From: JAWKHR01 sp041394725
GTDB lineage: Bacteria > Acidobacteriota > Vicinamibacteria > Vicinamibacterales > SCN-69-37
Length of the DNA: 37,387 bases
NCBI GenBank assembly: GCA_041394725.1
Contig: JAWKHR010000059.1
Location: 1 to 37,387, forward strand
Direction of reading: 5' to 3'
The translations under genes were made by a program, and so were the position numbers. Under the pieces are notes generated by a model. That model was not told where the DNA came from. It searched no databases and worked only from the letters and a program-made list of their open reading frames with translations. Each line of letters opens with the position of its first letter. The stretch's first letter is position 1. Below, one piece after another: positions 29,815 through 37,387 of this stretch.

Positions 29815-32532
29815 TCATGGTCGTGATCCCTGGGTCTCGTGCAGCACGGCCAGCGCGTACGGCACGGTGAACGCCGTCGTCCACCCGAACGCCCGCGTGC
29901 CGTTGGTCGCGGCCCAGATCGCGCGGCTCGGCGCCGGGATCGCGGTGGAATGGTCGCCGGCCGGCGGCCGGAAGCGGTTCGGGTCGTCGGGCAGGTGGCT
30001 CGAGGCCTCGATGGCGGCGAAGAGCGCTTCTTGCGTCCAGGAGTCGTCGATCGGCCGCGGCAGCGGATCCATGCGCAGCACGTCGAGCCGGCGCCGCATC
30101 TCGTCGACGAACGAGCGCTCGTGGGTCAGGTGCCAGCCGACCGTCAGGCTGTGGATCGACGAGAGGTACGACTCCATCCAGTGATTGAGCGGCGGGTTGT
30201 CGCGGACGAACCGGGCGTGCGTGACGAGCGCCGCCCGCACGTCCGGGTCGTCGGTCAGCTGCAGGTAGCGCCAGAGGCCGTGCGACGCGTAGACGTTCGC
30301 GTAGCCGTAGCGGTCGTTCACGAGGCTGCCGGCCTGCTCGTCGCGCTGGAGGCGCAGCATCCGGTGCACGCGGTCGTCGAGCTCCGTCTTGTACCTGACG
30401 TCCTTGGTCGCGTCCCAGACCTCGGCCAGGTTCCAGACCGAGAGGTAGAGCCGGCGCCCGGTCAGGCCGTGCTCGCCCCAGATGCGGCGCAGGTAGAGGT
30501 CCGCCGAGAGCCGCGCGACGTCGAGTCCGCGCTGATCGCCCGTCAGGTAGTACATCGCGATCCAGCCCTGCACCCAGACGTGCGCGCTCAGGACGTGGGT
30601 CCAGTGCTGCACGGAGTGACGCCGGCCGATGCCCAGGTACTTCGACCCGGCGGGCTCCTGCAGGTAGTCCCAGTAGTCGAGCGGGTAATTCGAGTCGCCG
30701 AGGTAGCGCGGCGCCGCCGGCCAGTGGGTGTTGTCCACGTCCATCAGGTGCCGGCTGTAGGCCTCGGCCGCGTCGAAGTAGCGCGGGTCGCCCGTGCGGA
30801 CGAACGCCAGCCACCACTGGTAGTCCTGCGCCGGCTCGCCGTTGCCCCAGGTGTTCCACGACGTGCCCGTGAACGTGTTCATCAGGTCGCCGTACTCGAA
30901 CATGCCGTACCACGGCTCCCACTTCTGGTTGAACAGCATCCACTCGAACTTGGTGTCGAGCGCGCGTTCGAGGTCGGGGAACGCGCCGTCGCGCGCCGCG
31001 AGGTCGCCGAAGGCGCCTGACGCCGCGTACCAGGCCGGATCGGCGTGCGCCACGGGCGGCGCGAGCACCGGCGCCATGGCGCCCGCGATGCGGCCCGCAT
31101 CCACGTCGGCGCCGTGGAAGTAGTAGAGGAACTCGCTGGTCTTCGCGATGCCCTGCGCCCAGTTCTCCGTGGCGTTCTCGTTGGCCGGCTCGTTGTTCAG
31201 CCGCGCGAAGCTCATCGGGCCCGCGTCGGGCGACCACGCGAACGCCTGCAGATCGCCCGACGCCGGGTCGAACCGGATCGCCTTCGGGTATTCCTCGAGG
31301 AAGTGCCGGACGGCGACGGCCACGCCGCGCGTGCGATCCGACACGTCGAGCCATCCCGGCGCGCGCTCGGCGCGCGCCAGCGTTCGCGCGCCGGCCGTGA
31401 CCGTCGCCGCGAACCCCGTGGTCAGGCGCTCGGTCGGCGAGGCGTTCGGCACCGGGGGAATCCGGTCCACCTTCGGCCCGGTCTGGGCGACCGTGACGAC
31501 CTCGCGGGCCGTGGTCTCCACCGGGTGCGAGCGGGTCGCGCCGCCCGGGGACGCGGCCGCGGGTGACGCCCACCACGCGCCGTCGGTGAGGGCCGTGCGC
31601 ACGCGCGCGTCGGGGCCGAGCGCGAGGTGCAGGCCCAGCCCGAGCGCCTGCAGGCGATCCTCGGGCTCGGTCCAGCCGGTGTCGGTCGGGTCGTTGCCGA
31701 TGAGCGGTTCGCGCGCGGTGGCGACGTGCGGGTAGTCGCCGGCCTGCGGGCGATGCTTGTCGGGCACGCCCGTGTACACGAACGTGTGGAGCACGCGGAC
31801 GTAGGACCGATCGGCGTAGGCGTGGATCCGCGTCACGAACGGCGCCGCGTTGTTGTCCGCCCGGCCGTACCGGTACTCGCCCTCCACGCGCAGCACCGCG
31901 TGCAGGGGGCCCGAGCCGCGCTCGATGAACGTGCGCTGGACCGTGGCGCGCGACGGGTCCAGGCCCGCGTCGTCGAGCAGGTCCGCCAGGCTGCCGCGCG
32001 CGCCGGGGCCCGACGCGATGAGGTCGCCGTCGTCGAACCCGTTGCCGTCCAGGTCCAGGTGCACCGAGTGCAGGAAACCGCCCTCGCCCTGGCGCACCAC
32101 CACGCGGAGCGGCCCCGTCGTCAACTCCGCCAGGCCGTTGTCGCGCGCGTTGTTGACGAAGGTGATTCGCCGGTCCGGCATGCGCCGTCGCACCTCGGGG
32201 CCGTACTCGACGACGTACTGATCCGAGGCCTCGGCGAAGAAGAAGACCCAGATCCACTTCACGCTGCGGCTGGCCGGTTCCCACGTGGTGACCTCGGTCA
32301 CCTGCGAGGGCAGTTCACGGCCGTCGGGGGCGAGCAGGCGGACGTGGTCCGGGGAATCGAGCGCGCCGGGCGGGAACGGCAGGCCCAGGGTGATCGGGGC
32401 GTCGGCCGCCGGGCGCTCGATCCGGAGCGGGATCCGGTGCGCGGCGAGGTCGGCCTGGACATCCGCGTGGAGCCGGCCGGTCGGGACCAGGAGCAGGACC
32501 AGCACGCCCAGAATCCGCACGAATCGACGCAT
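29815..32532 (-). CDS. PcRGLX/YetA-like exported protein (PL26-type rhamnogalacturonan exolyase-like)
   Basis: This 905-residue secreted protein has a signal peptide (1-23, ILGVLVLLLVPTGRLHA). An N-terminal RIFT-barrel region (about 25-120, including SRSVKWIWVFFFAE), a central beta-sandwich and a C-terminal alpha/alpha toroid follow. The toroid shows FEYGDLMNTFTGTSWNTWGN, YFDAAEAYSRHLMDVDNTHW and VWVQGWIAMYYLTGDQRG. This matches my recollection of the family of Penicillium PcRGLX (PL26) and Bacillus YetA. The catalytic residues are not certain, so lyase activity is inferred. ATG 32532 precedes the signal peptide, with AGGA about 10 bases upstream. Its stop overlaps an ATG of the PIG-L gene. 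A promoter and 23-bp palindrome lie upstream, divergent from a TonB receptor. Confidence 0.75.
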   Translation of the reverse strand: MRRFVRILGVLVLLLVPTGRLHADVQADLAAHRIPLRIERPAADAPITLGLPFPPGALDSPDHVRLLAPDGRELPSQVTEVTTWEPASRSVKWIWVFFFAEASDQYVVEYGPEVRRRMPDRRITFVNNARDNGLAELTTGPLRVVVRQGEGGFLHSVHLDLDGNGFDDGDLIASGPGARGSLADLLDDAGLDPSRATVQRTFIERGSGPLHAVLRVEGEYRYGRADNNAAPFVTRIHAYADRSYVRVLHTFVYTGVPDKHRPQAGDYPHVATAREPLIGNDPTDTGWTEPEDRLQALGLGLHLALGPDARVRTALTDGAWWASPAAASPGGATRSHPVETTAREVVTVAQTGPKVDRIPPVPNASPTERLTTGFAATVTAGARTLARAERAPGWLDVSDRTRGVAVAVRHFLEEYPKAIRFDPASGDLQAFAWSPDAGPMSFARLNNEPANENATENWAQGIAKTSEFLYYFHGADVDAGRIAGAMAPVLAPPVAHADPAWYAASGAFGDLAARDGAFPDLERALDTKFEWMLFNQKWEPWYGMFEYGDLMNTFTGTSWNTWGNGEPAQDYQWWLAFVRTGDPRYFDAAEAYSRHLMDVDNTHWPAAPRYLGDSNYPLDYWDYLQEPAGSKYLGIGRRHSVQHWTHVLSAHVWVQGWIAMYYLTGDQRGLDVARLSADLYLRRIWGEHGLTGRRLYLSVWNLAEVWDATKDVRYKTELDDRVHRMLRLQRDEQAGSLVNDRYGYANVYASHGLWRYLQLTDDPDVRAALVTHARFVRDNPPLNHWMESYLSSIHSLTVGWHLTHERSFVDEMRRRLDVLRMDPLPRPIDDSWTQEALFAAIEASSHLPDDPNRFRPPAGDHSTAIPAPSRAIWAATNGTRAFGWTTAFTVPYALAVLHETQGSRP

Positions 32533-32549
32533 CGTGGTTGAGTCCTGTA

Positions 32550-32572
32550 CTTCTTTCACGAACTTAACGAAG
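32550..32572. promoter_or_regulatory. Candidate ROK operator, copy 2
   Basis: Read on the minus strand, CTTCGTT-N9-AAAGAAG is a 23-bp imperfect palindrome with 6 of 7 arm positions paired. It begins 9 bases after the -10 box of the PL26-like gene, at the predicted transcription start. GGCTTCGTTAAG is shared letter for letter with copy 3 on the opposite strand. Confidence 0.65.
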
Positions 32573-32581
32573 CCTCGGAGG

Positions 32582-32610
32582 AAGGTAGTGCGGGCCCGGG
32601 CGGGAGTCAA
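32582..32610 (-). promoter_or_regulatory. Promoter of the PL26-like/PIG-L operon
   Basis: TTGACT (32610-32605) is followed after 17 bases by TACCTT (32587-32582) on the minus strand. This is nearly identical in form to the ROK promoter. The leader is about 45 bases and carries operator copy 2. The 387-base gap between the divergent genes holds two promoters and these sites but no gene. Confidence 0.6.
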
Positions 32611-32710
32611 GGGGGGAGGGGGAGGCGATCGGCGGGCGGCCGCCGCGGCTGACCGTCTTCGCCGAGCGGGCGAATCGTCGGCTGAAATCGGCCAGATCCG
32701 ACGGGATCTC

Positions 32711-32740
32711 TTGACACTCAGTACTGGTGATCAGTATGGT
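32711..32740 (+). promoter_or_regulatory. Promoter of the TonB receptor gene, with a second palindrome
   Basis: TTGACA (32711-32716), a perfect -35, is followed after 18 bases by TATGGT (32735-32740). Between them lies TACTGGT-G-ATCAGTA (32722-32736), a 15-bp palindrome with 6 of 7 pairs. A repressor bound there would block the promoter. Transcription should start near 32747. Confidence 0.6.
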
Positions 32741-32748
32741 TCAATGGG

Positions 32749-32771
32749 CTTCGTTAAGGTTCCGAATGAAG
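32749..32771. promoter_or_regulatory. Candidate ROK operator, copy 3
   Basis: CTTCGTT-N9-AATGAAG is a 23-bp imperfect palindrome with 6 of 7 arm positions paired. It starts 8 bases after the -10 box of the TonB receptor gene. Position and arms match copies 1 and 2. Confidence 0.65.
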
Positions 32772-32919
32772 TCGTGACGTACCCGTAACTGTTTGCACAT
32801 CGGATGGCCGACGCCGAGAGGGAGCCCCGCCCGATCGGTCCAGGCTTGGAGGTCTCATGGTGGGACCCCTCTCGATTGCCCCTCCTGTCCGGTGGGGTGT
32901 CTCCAGGAGTCAGTACTCG

Positions 32920-35829
32920 ATGCGATTCCGCATGCTGTGGATCCTGTTCATCGTGGCCGGGCTGGCCAGCCCTGCGGCGGCACAGTCCCAGGCCATCAAC
33001 GGCAACATCGAAGGCATCGTCCGCGACACGAGCGGCGCGGTGCTGCCCGGCGTCACGGTCACGGTCACCAATACGGAGACCGGACTCCAGCGGGCGCTGG
33101 TGACGGATGAGAACGGTGCGTATCGCGCGGCGCTGCTGCCGCTCGGCACGTATGCGGTGAAGGCGGAGCTGCAGGGCTTCCGCGCCTCGGAACGGACCGG
33201 CGTGTCGCTCAGCGCCGGCCAGATTGCCACGGTCAACTTCGACCTGGCGGTGGGCGCCGTGCAGGAGGTGGTCGAGGTCTCGGCCGACGCGGCGATCACC
33301 CAGCCGGCGCGGATCGACCTCGGGCGCACGATCAGCTCGGTCGAGGTGAAGAACCTGCCGAACGTCTCGCGCAACACGTTCAACTTCGCGCTGCTCCAGC
33401 CGAACGTGACCGGCTACGAGAACGAGGAGTTCGGCGCCACGCGCATGAACGCGAACGGCTCGCAGATGCGGACGAACTACCAGATCGACGGCGGCAGCGC
33501 GACGCAGAAGAACCGCGCGGGCCTGCGGATGTTCCAGCCGTCGGACATCATGGTCGAGGAGGTGCAGGTCATCACGAGCGGCTTCGCCCCGGAGTTCGGG
33601 CAGACGACGGGCATGGTCTACAACGCGGTCACGCCGTCGGGCACGAACCAGTTCCATGGGCAGGGCAGCTACCGGTTCCGGCGCAAGGCGTTCTCGGCCC
33701 GGCCGTTCACGCTGGCGGCCTCGGCGCCCAAGCCGGACACCAAGGTCGACAACTACACGGTGGCGCTCGGCGGTCCGATCAAGCGCGATCGCGCGCAGTT
33801 CTACTTCGGCTACGAGTTCCTGCGCAATGATCTGTCGGCCGGCCGCGTGATCACGGTCACGCCGGCGACGGCGCAGACGCTCGGCCTGAGCGCGACCGCG
33901 CTCGGCGACGGGGTCATCCCGGCGGTGCAGTCGGTCAACATGCTGATCGCGAAGACGGACGTCTCGCTGAACCAGGCGAACCGGCTGTCGGCGCGCTGGT
34001 CGCTGTTCAAGAACTCGACGCCCGAGAACGTGGGCGGCGGGCTGAACACGCGCGAGACGGCGACCGACTTCGAGGACCGGATGGACTCGGTCGGCCTCCA
34101 GCTCGTCTCGACCGTCGCCGACAACAAGCTCAACGAACTGCGGATCGCCTACGGCCGGCGCGACAACCCGCGGGTGCCCTCGTCGGTCGCGGGCCCCGGC
34201 CCCGCGGTGTCGATCTCGGGCGTCGCGAATTTCGGCGGGTCGGCCACGCGGACCACGTTCCTCGAGGACTACTGGCAGGTCGTGAACAACTTCACCTGGT
34301 TCGTGGGCAACCACTCGCTCAAGGCCGGGATCGACTTCCAGTTCATCAACGACGAGCGGCTGGACAGCGTCCAGGGGTCCTACACGTTCCCGAACGTGGC
34401 GAGCTACCTGGCGGCCAGGAACGGGACGAACCCGTTCGGCTACACCCGGTTCACGCAGAACGTCGGCGATCCGTCCGTCCAGTACAGCCAGAGCTACTAC
34501 AGCTTCTTCCTGCAGGACGACTACCGGATCTCGCCGCGGTTCAAGGTGCTCTATGGCGTGCGGTACGACCTGTTCAAGGTCCCTGACGGCGACCCGAACG
34601 CGCCGTATGCCGCCTCGCAGCACTTCCGCGTCGACAAGAACAACCTGGCGCCGCGCGTCGGCATCGCGTGGTCGCTCGACGACCAGTCGCGGACCGTGGT
34701 CCGGGCGTCGACGGGCATGATGTACGAGACGCCGCTCGGCGCGTTCTACGAGGACGCGCTGCTCGAGAACGGCTCGCCGAAGCTGCTCTCCGCGAACGTC
34801 TCGCCCGGCCAGGTCGGCGCGCCGGCCTTCCCGGGGCTGCTGAGCAGCCTGCCGCCCGGCGTGACCCCGTCGAACAGCATCCGCGCGGTCGATCCGAACT
34901 TCGATTCGCAGTGGGCGCTGCTGACCAACGTGCAGCTGGAGCACGCCCTGAGCGGGGACGCCTCGCTGTCGGTGGGCTACGTCAACTCGACCGGCCGCAA
35001 CCTGCCGGTGCTGCTCAACAGCAACGTGATCGCGACGGGCGCGACGCTGGCCGACGGCCGGCCGATCTATGCGTCCTCGGTGAACGCCGCCACCCGCCTC
35101 GACCCGCGGTTCAACACGATCAACCTCGTCCGTTCCACCGGGACGTCGCAGTACAACGCGCTCACCGTGTCGCTCAACCGCCGGTGGGCCGGCGGCCTGC
35201 AGGCGCAGGCGTCCTACACGCTGGCCAGGGCGGAGGACGACGGCGTGATCGGCGGCCGCTACGTGGTCGGCAGCTCGGACCGGCCCGGCCTGTCCGATCC
35301 GTCGGACCAGACGCGGGACTACAGCTACACGTCGTGGAACACGACCCACACGTTCATCGCGAGCGCGGTCATCAACCCGCACGTGGAAGGCACGGGGATC
35401 GGCGCGATGCTGGCCAACGACAACCAGTTCAGCGTCATCCTCCAGGCCAACAGCGGCCTGCCGTTCAACATCCGGTCCAACCGCGACCTGAACCTCGACG
35501 GGATCAGCGCGGACCGGCCGGTGGGCGTCGCCCGCAACTCGGGCACGCTCGGCCGCGTCTTCAACGTGGACCTGCGCTACTCGCGGTTCTTCCGCTTCCT
35601 GCGGGCCTCGCAGCGCGCCGAGTTCTTCCTCGAGGCGAAGAACCTGTTCAACACGGCGAGCGTCCGCGGGGTCAACTCGGTGGTCGCGACCGACACGCTC
35701 GGCAACCCGCTGGCCACCATTCCGTCCGGCCCGTGCGAGATCGGGGCGACCTCGACGAGCGGCTGCTTCGCGGTGACCAGCGCCTACCAGCAGCGCCAGA
35801 TGCAGATGGGGTTCAAGTTCATCTTCTGA
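32920..35829 (+). CDS. Oar-like TonB-dependent receptor with carboxypeptidase-regulatory domain
   Basis: This 969-residue outer-membrane transporter has a signal peptide (1-22, ending SPAAAQ), an N-terminal carboxypeptidase-regulatory beta-sandwich (about 28-110: GIVRDTSGAVLPGVTVTVTN, then GAYRAALLPLGTYAVKAEL), a plug domain (about 120-235, QIDGGSATQKNR) and a long beta-barrel. The last residues FKFIF end in Phe, as outer-membrane barrels do. No clear TonB box is seen. ATG 32920 follows AGGAG and starts the signal peptide; an upstream in-frame ATG at 32857 would spoil it. No SusD-like gene is adjacent. It is divergent from the PL26-like gene, suggesting uptake of released oligosaccharide. Confidence 0.93.
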   Translation: MRFRMLWILFIVAGLASPAAAQSQAINGNIEGIVRDTSGAVLPGVTVTVTNTETGLQRALVTDENGAYRAALLPLGTYAVKAELQGFRASERTGVSLSAGQIATVNFDLAVGAVQEVVEVSADAAITQPARIDLGRTISSVEVKNLPNVSRNTFNFALLQPNVTGYENEEFGATRMNANGSQMRTNYQIDGGSATQKNRAGLRMFQPSDIMVEEVQVITSGFAPEFGQTTGMVYNAVTPSGTNQFHGQGSYRFRRKAFSARPFTLAASAPKPDTKVDNYTVALGGPIKRDRAQFYFGYEFLRNDLSAGRVITVTPATAQTLGLSATALGDGVIPAVQSVNMLIAKTDVSLNQANRLSARWSLFKNSTPENVGGGLNTRETATDFEDRMDSVGLQLVSTVADNKLNELRIAYGRRDNPRVPSSVAGPGPAVSISGVANFGGSATRTTFLEDYWQVVNNFTWFVGNHSLKAGIDFQFINDERLDSVQGSYTFPNVASYLAARNGTNPFGYTRFTQNVGDPSVQYSQSYYSFFLQDDYRISPRFKVLYGVRYDLFKVPDGDPNAPYAASQHFRVDKNNLAPRVGIAWSLDDQSRTVVRASTGMMYETPLGAFYEDALLENGSPKLLSANVSPGQVGAPAFPGLLSSLPPGVTPSNSIRAVDPNFDSQWALLTNVQLEHALSGDASLSVGYVNSTGRNLPVLLNSNVIATGATLADGRPIYASSVNAATRLDPRFNTINLVRSTGTSQYNALTVSLNRRWAGGLQAQASYTLARAEDDGVIGGRYVVGSSDRPGLSDPSDQTRDYSYTSWNTTHTFIASAVINPHVEGTGIGAMLANDNQFSVILQANSGLPFNIRSNRDLNLDGISADRPVGVARNSGTLGRVFNVDLRYSRFFRFLRASQRAEFFLEAKNLFNTASVRGVNSVVATDTLGNPLATIPSGPCEIGATSTSGCFAVTSAYQQRQMQMGFKFIF

Positions 35830-35856
35830 AACCCGTCCGACGCCGCACCGACGGCC

Positions 35857-35889
35857 GGGCCCGCCGGGGACTCCAGTCCCCGGCGGCCC
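35857..35889. terminator. Strong hairpin between convergent TonB receptor genes
   Basis: GGGCCCGCCGGGGACT (35857-35872) pairs with AGTCCCCGGCGGCCC (35875-35889): 15 base pairs with one bulged C and a 2-base centre. It lies 28 bases after the first receptor's stop. It is a likely terminator, though no T-run follows. Confidence 0.55.
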
Positions 35890-35918
35890 GGCCCGTCGGC
35901 TTCCCGTCCGCGTGCCCT

Positions 35919-35942
35919 GGCGGCCCCGCGCGCGGGGCCGCC
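35919..35942. terminator. Perfect 24-bp GC palindrome
   Basis: The 12-base arm GGCGGCCCCGCG (35919-35930) is followed directly by its reverse complement (35931-35942). It sits 11 bases after the stop codon of the second receptor gene. It probably helps end that gene's transcript. Confidence 0.45.
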
Positions 35943-35952
35943 GGGCCGGTCC

Positions 35953-37387
35953 TCAGAAGTAGTACTTGAACCCGAGCTGGAACTTCCGCTGCTCGTAGCC
36001 GCTGGTGGGCGTGAACCCGCTGCCGTCGGCCGGGATCGCGACGAGCGGGTTGCCCGCCGTGTCCACCGTGATGACGCGGTTGACGGCCGACGTCTGCTCG
36101 ATGTTGAACAGGTTCTTGAACTCGGCCAGGACCTCGAGCCGCTGGGACCCGCGCAGCGGCACGAACCGCGAGTAGCGCATGTCGACGTTCCAGCGCGCCG
36201 GCAGGTAGACCGAGTTGCGGCCGACGAAGAGCGGCCGGTCGCTGCCCGTGCCGTCGTTGTTCAGGTTCCGGTTCGACCGCACGTTGAAGGGCAGGCCGCT
36301 GTTGAACTGCAGCACGACGCCGACCTGGTTGTTGTTGAGCACGGCGCCGAGCACGCCCGTCCGGTTGACGTGCGGGTTGGCGACGATCGAGCCGTTGAAC
36401 GAGTGCCGCGTGTCGAGCGCGTTCGGGCCGCGGTCGCGTTCCAGGTCCTGCGGGTCCGACCGGCCGTCGTCGCCCTGCACCGACAGCGTGCTGGTCATGA
36501 CGGCGTTGTCGATGCCCTTGCCGAACGTGTAGTTCAGGTCGTACTGGATCCCGCCTGACCACTGCTGGCCGAAGCCCAGGGTCAGCGCCTTGTAGGTGGA
36601 GTCGCCCACCGACTCGACGACGTTGATGCGGTTGAAGCGCGGGTCCATCCGGGTGTTCGCGTTGACGGCGGAGCTGTAGATGCCGCGGCCGTCGGCCAGG
36701 AACCCGGTCGGGTTGATCAGGTTGATGTCGTTGATCACCGGCAGGTCGTAGCCGCGGTTGTAGATCACGCCGATCGACGCGGTGTACTTGTCGAGGAAGG
36801 CGCGCTCGATCTGCACGCTGTTCTGCCACGTGCGGCCCGTCACGAAGTCCGGCGCCGGCGCGAAGATCGTCCGGTTGGACAGCGCGATCGAGTAGCCGTT
36901 GGGCAGGTCCGACAGCGTGGACGGGAAGTCCGGCGCGCCGGGGCTGCCGGGCGTCAGGCTCACCGTCACGCGCTGCGGGTTGCCGTCGTTGGCGTACGAC
37001 TGCTCGATGATCGCGAGCAGCGGCTGGTCGTACATCAGGCCCGTGCTCGCGCGCAGCACGGTCCGCTTGTCGGCGCCGAGCGTCCACGCCATCCCGGCCC
37101 GCGGTGCGAAGTTGTTCGCGTCACGGTTGAACGACTGCGAGTAGGCGAACGGCGCGTTCGCGATGCCGTCCGGATACATGTAGAGGTCGTACCGCACGCC
37201 GTAGAGCAGCTTGAAGTCCGGCGTGACCTTCCAGTCGTCCTGCACGAACCAGCTGAGCAGCGTGTTGCTCATGTCGAACGTCGGCTCGCCGATCGTCTGC
37301 GAGAAGCCCGTCCACGACTTCGGCGCCGTCCCCGCGCGCGCGGCCAGGTAGTCGTCCACCGTCGCGAAGGTGAAGGTCGCGGCGAGC
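35953..37387 (-). CDS. TonB-dependent receptor, C-terminal part (5' end outside window)
   Basis: These are the last about 477 residues of a second Oar-like outer-membrane receptor. The frame is open to the window edge; translation just inside the edge reads LAATFTFATVDDYLAARAG. It matches the barrel of the receptor at 32920 over its length: DFKLLYGVRYDLYMYPDG, RTVLRASTGLMYDQPL, RMDPRFNRINVVESVG, FNSGLPFNVRSNRNLN and the end LGFKYYF with terminal Phe. The N-terminal domains and promoter are not visible. It converges on the first receptor across 123 bases containing two strong hairpins. Ligand unknown. Confidence 0.92.
   Translation of the reverse strand, partial: LAATFTFATVDDYLAARAGTAPKSWTGFSQTIGEPTFDMSNTLLSWFVQDDWKVTPDFKLLYGVRYDLYMYPDGIANAPFAYSQSFNRDANNFAPRAGMAWTLGADKRTVLRASTGLMYDQPLLAIIEQSYANDGNPQRVTVSLTPGSPGAPDFPSTLSDLPNGYSIALSNRTIFAPAPDFVTGRTWQNSVQIERAFLDKYTASIGVIYNRGYDLPVINDINLINPTGFLADGRGIYSSAVNANTRMDPRFNRINVVESVGDSTYKALTLGFGQQWSGGIQYDLNYTFGKGIDNAVMTSTLSVQGDDGRSDPQDLERDRGPNALDTRHSFNGSIVANPHVNRTGVLGAVLNNNQVGVVLQFNSGLPFNVRSNRNLNNDGTGSDRPLFVGRNSVYLPARWNVDMRYSRFVPLRGSQRLEVLAEFKNLFNIEQTSAVNRVITVDTAGNPLVAIPADGSGFTPTSGYEQRKFQLGFKYYF

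Noticed and set aside
32731..35382. Long minus-strand open frame opposite the TonB receptor
   Set aside because: It is antisense to a clear receptor and shows no domain; it is a product of codon bias.
1..37387. tRNA genes, rRNA genes, CRISPR arrays, insertion sequences or prophage genes
   Set aside because: None was recognised on either strand by reading. Short stable RNAs cannot be excluded without a covariance search.

Overview
This is high-GC DNA (strong G/C bias at third codon positions, many GTG starts) from what is most likely an Acidobacteriota member, probably Vicinamibacteria. The clues are a PadR regulator paired with an ADOP-type duplicated permease, two Oar-like TonB-dependent receptors with a carboxypeptidase-regulatory N-terminal domain or matching barrel, and exported hydrolases carrying Gly/Arg-rich inserts. 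No 16S gene is present, so this placement is inference. No rRNA, tRNA, CRISPR array, transposase or prophage was seen.

Layout. 1-1.3 kb: end of holA, rpsT and an Hsp15-like S4 protein (hslR). 1.4-6.4 kb (+): an exported protein-degradation cluster of M14 carboxypeptidase-like protein (reading frame broken once), M28 aminopeptidase-like protein and a TlpA-like lipoprotein thioredoxin. 6.5-9.5 kb (-): padR plus ADOP permease. 9.8-10.3 kb (+): a type IV pilin behind a candidate sigma-54 promoter. 10.4-14.9 kb (-): pilT-recX (GTGA overlap) and alaS. 15-17 kb (-): ilvE and a soluble Ser/Thr kinase with a C-terminal zinc ribbon. 17.1-21.6 kb: rsmE (+) converging on the heat-shock operon hrcA-grpE-dnaJ-prmA (-), which has a CIRCE operator. 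21.7-24.1 kb (-): a class A penicillin-binding protein.

24.1-37.4 kb is the accessory part. A ROK-family regulator and an ArgH-family lyase form one operon (+). A PIG-L deacetylase fusion and a PcRGLX/YetA-like (PL26-type) protein form a second operon (-), divergent from a TonB-dependent receptor (+). A second, related receptor converges on the first and runs off the right edge.

The main finding links these genes. A 23-bp AT-rich imperfect palindrome of the form CTTYGTT-N9-AANKAAG lies just downstream of the -10 box of three promoters: the ROK operon (24162-24184), the PL26-like/PIG-L operon (32550-32572) and the TonB receptor (32749-32771). Its layout fits a ROK-type operator. The simplest reading is a local regulon in which the ROK protein controls an outer-membrane importer, an exported polysaccharide-lyase-like protein, an exported de-N-acetylase-like fusion and a cytosolic lyase whose active-site loops differ from true argininosuccinate lyase. 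The sites are read directly from the sequence; the regulon and its substrate are inference.
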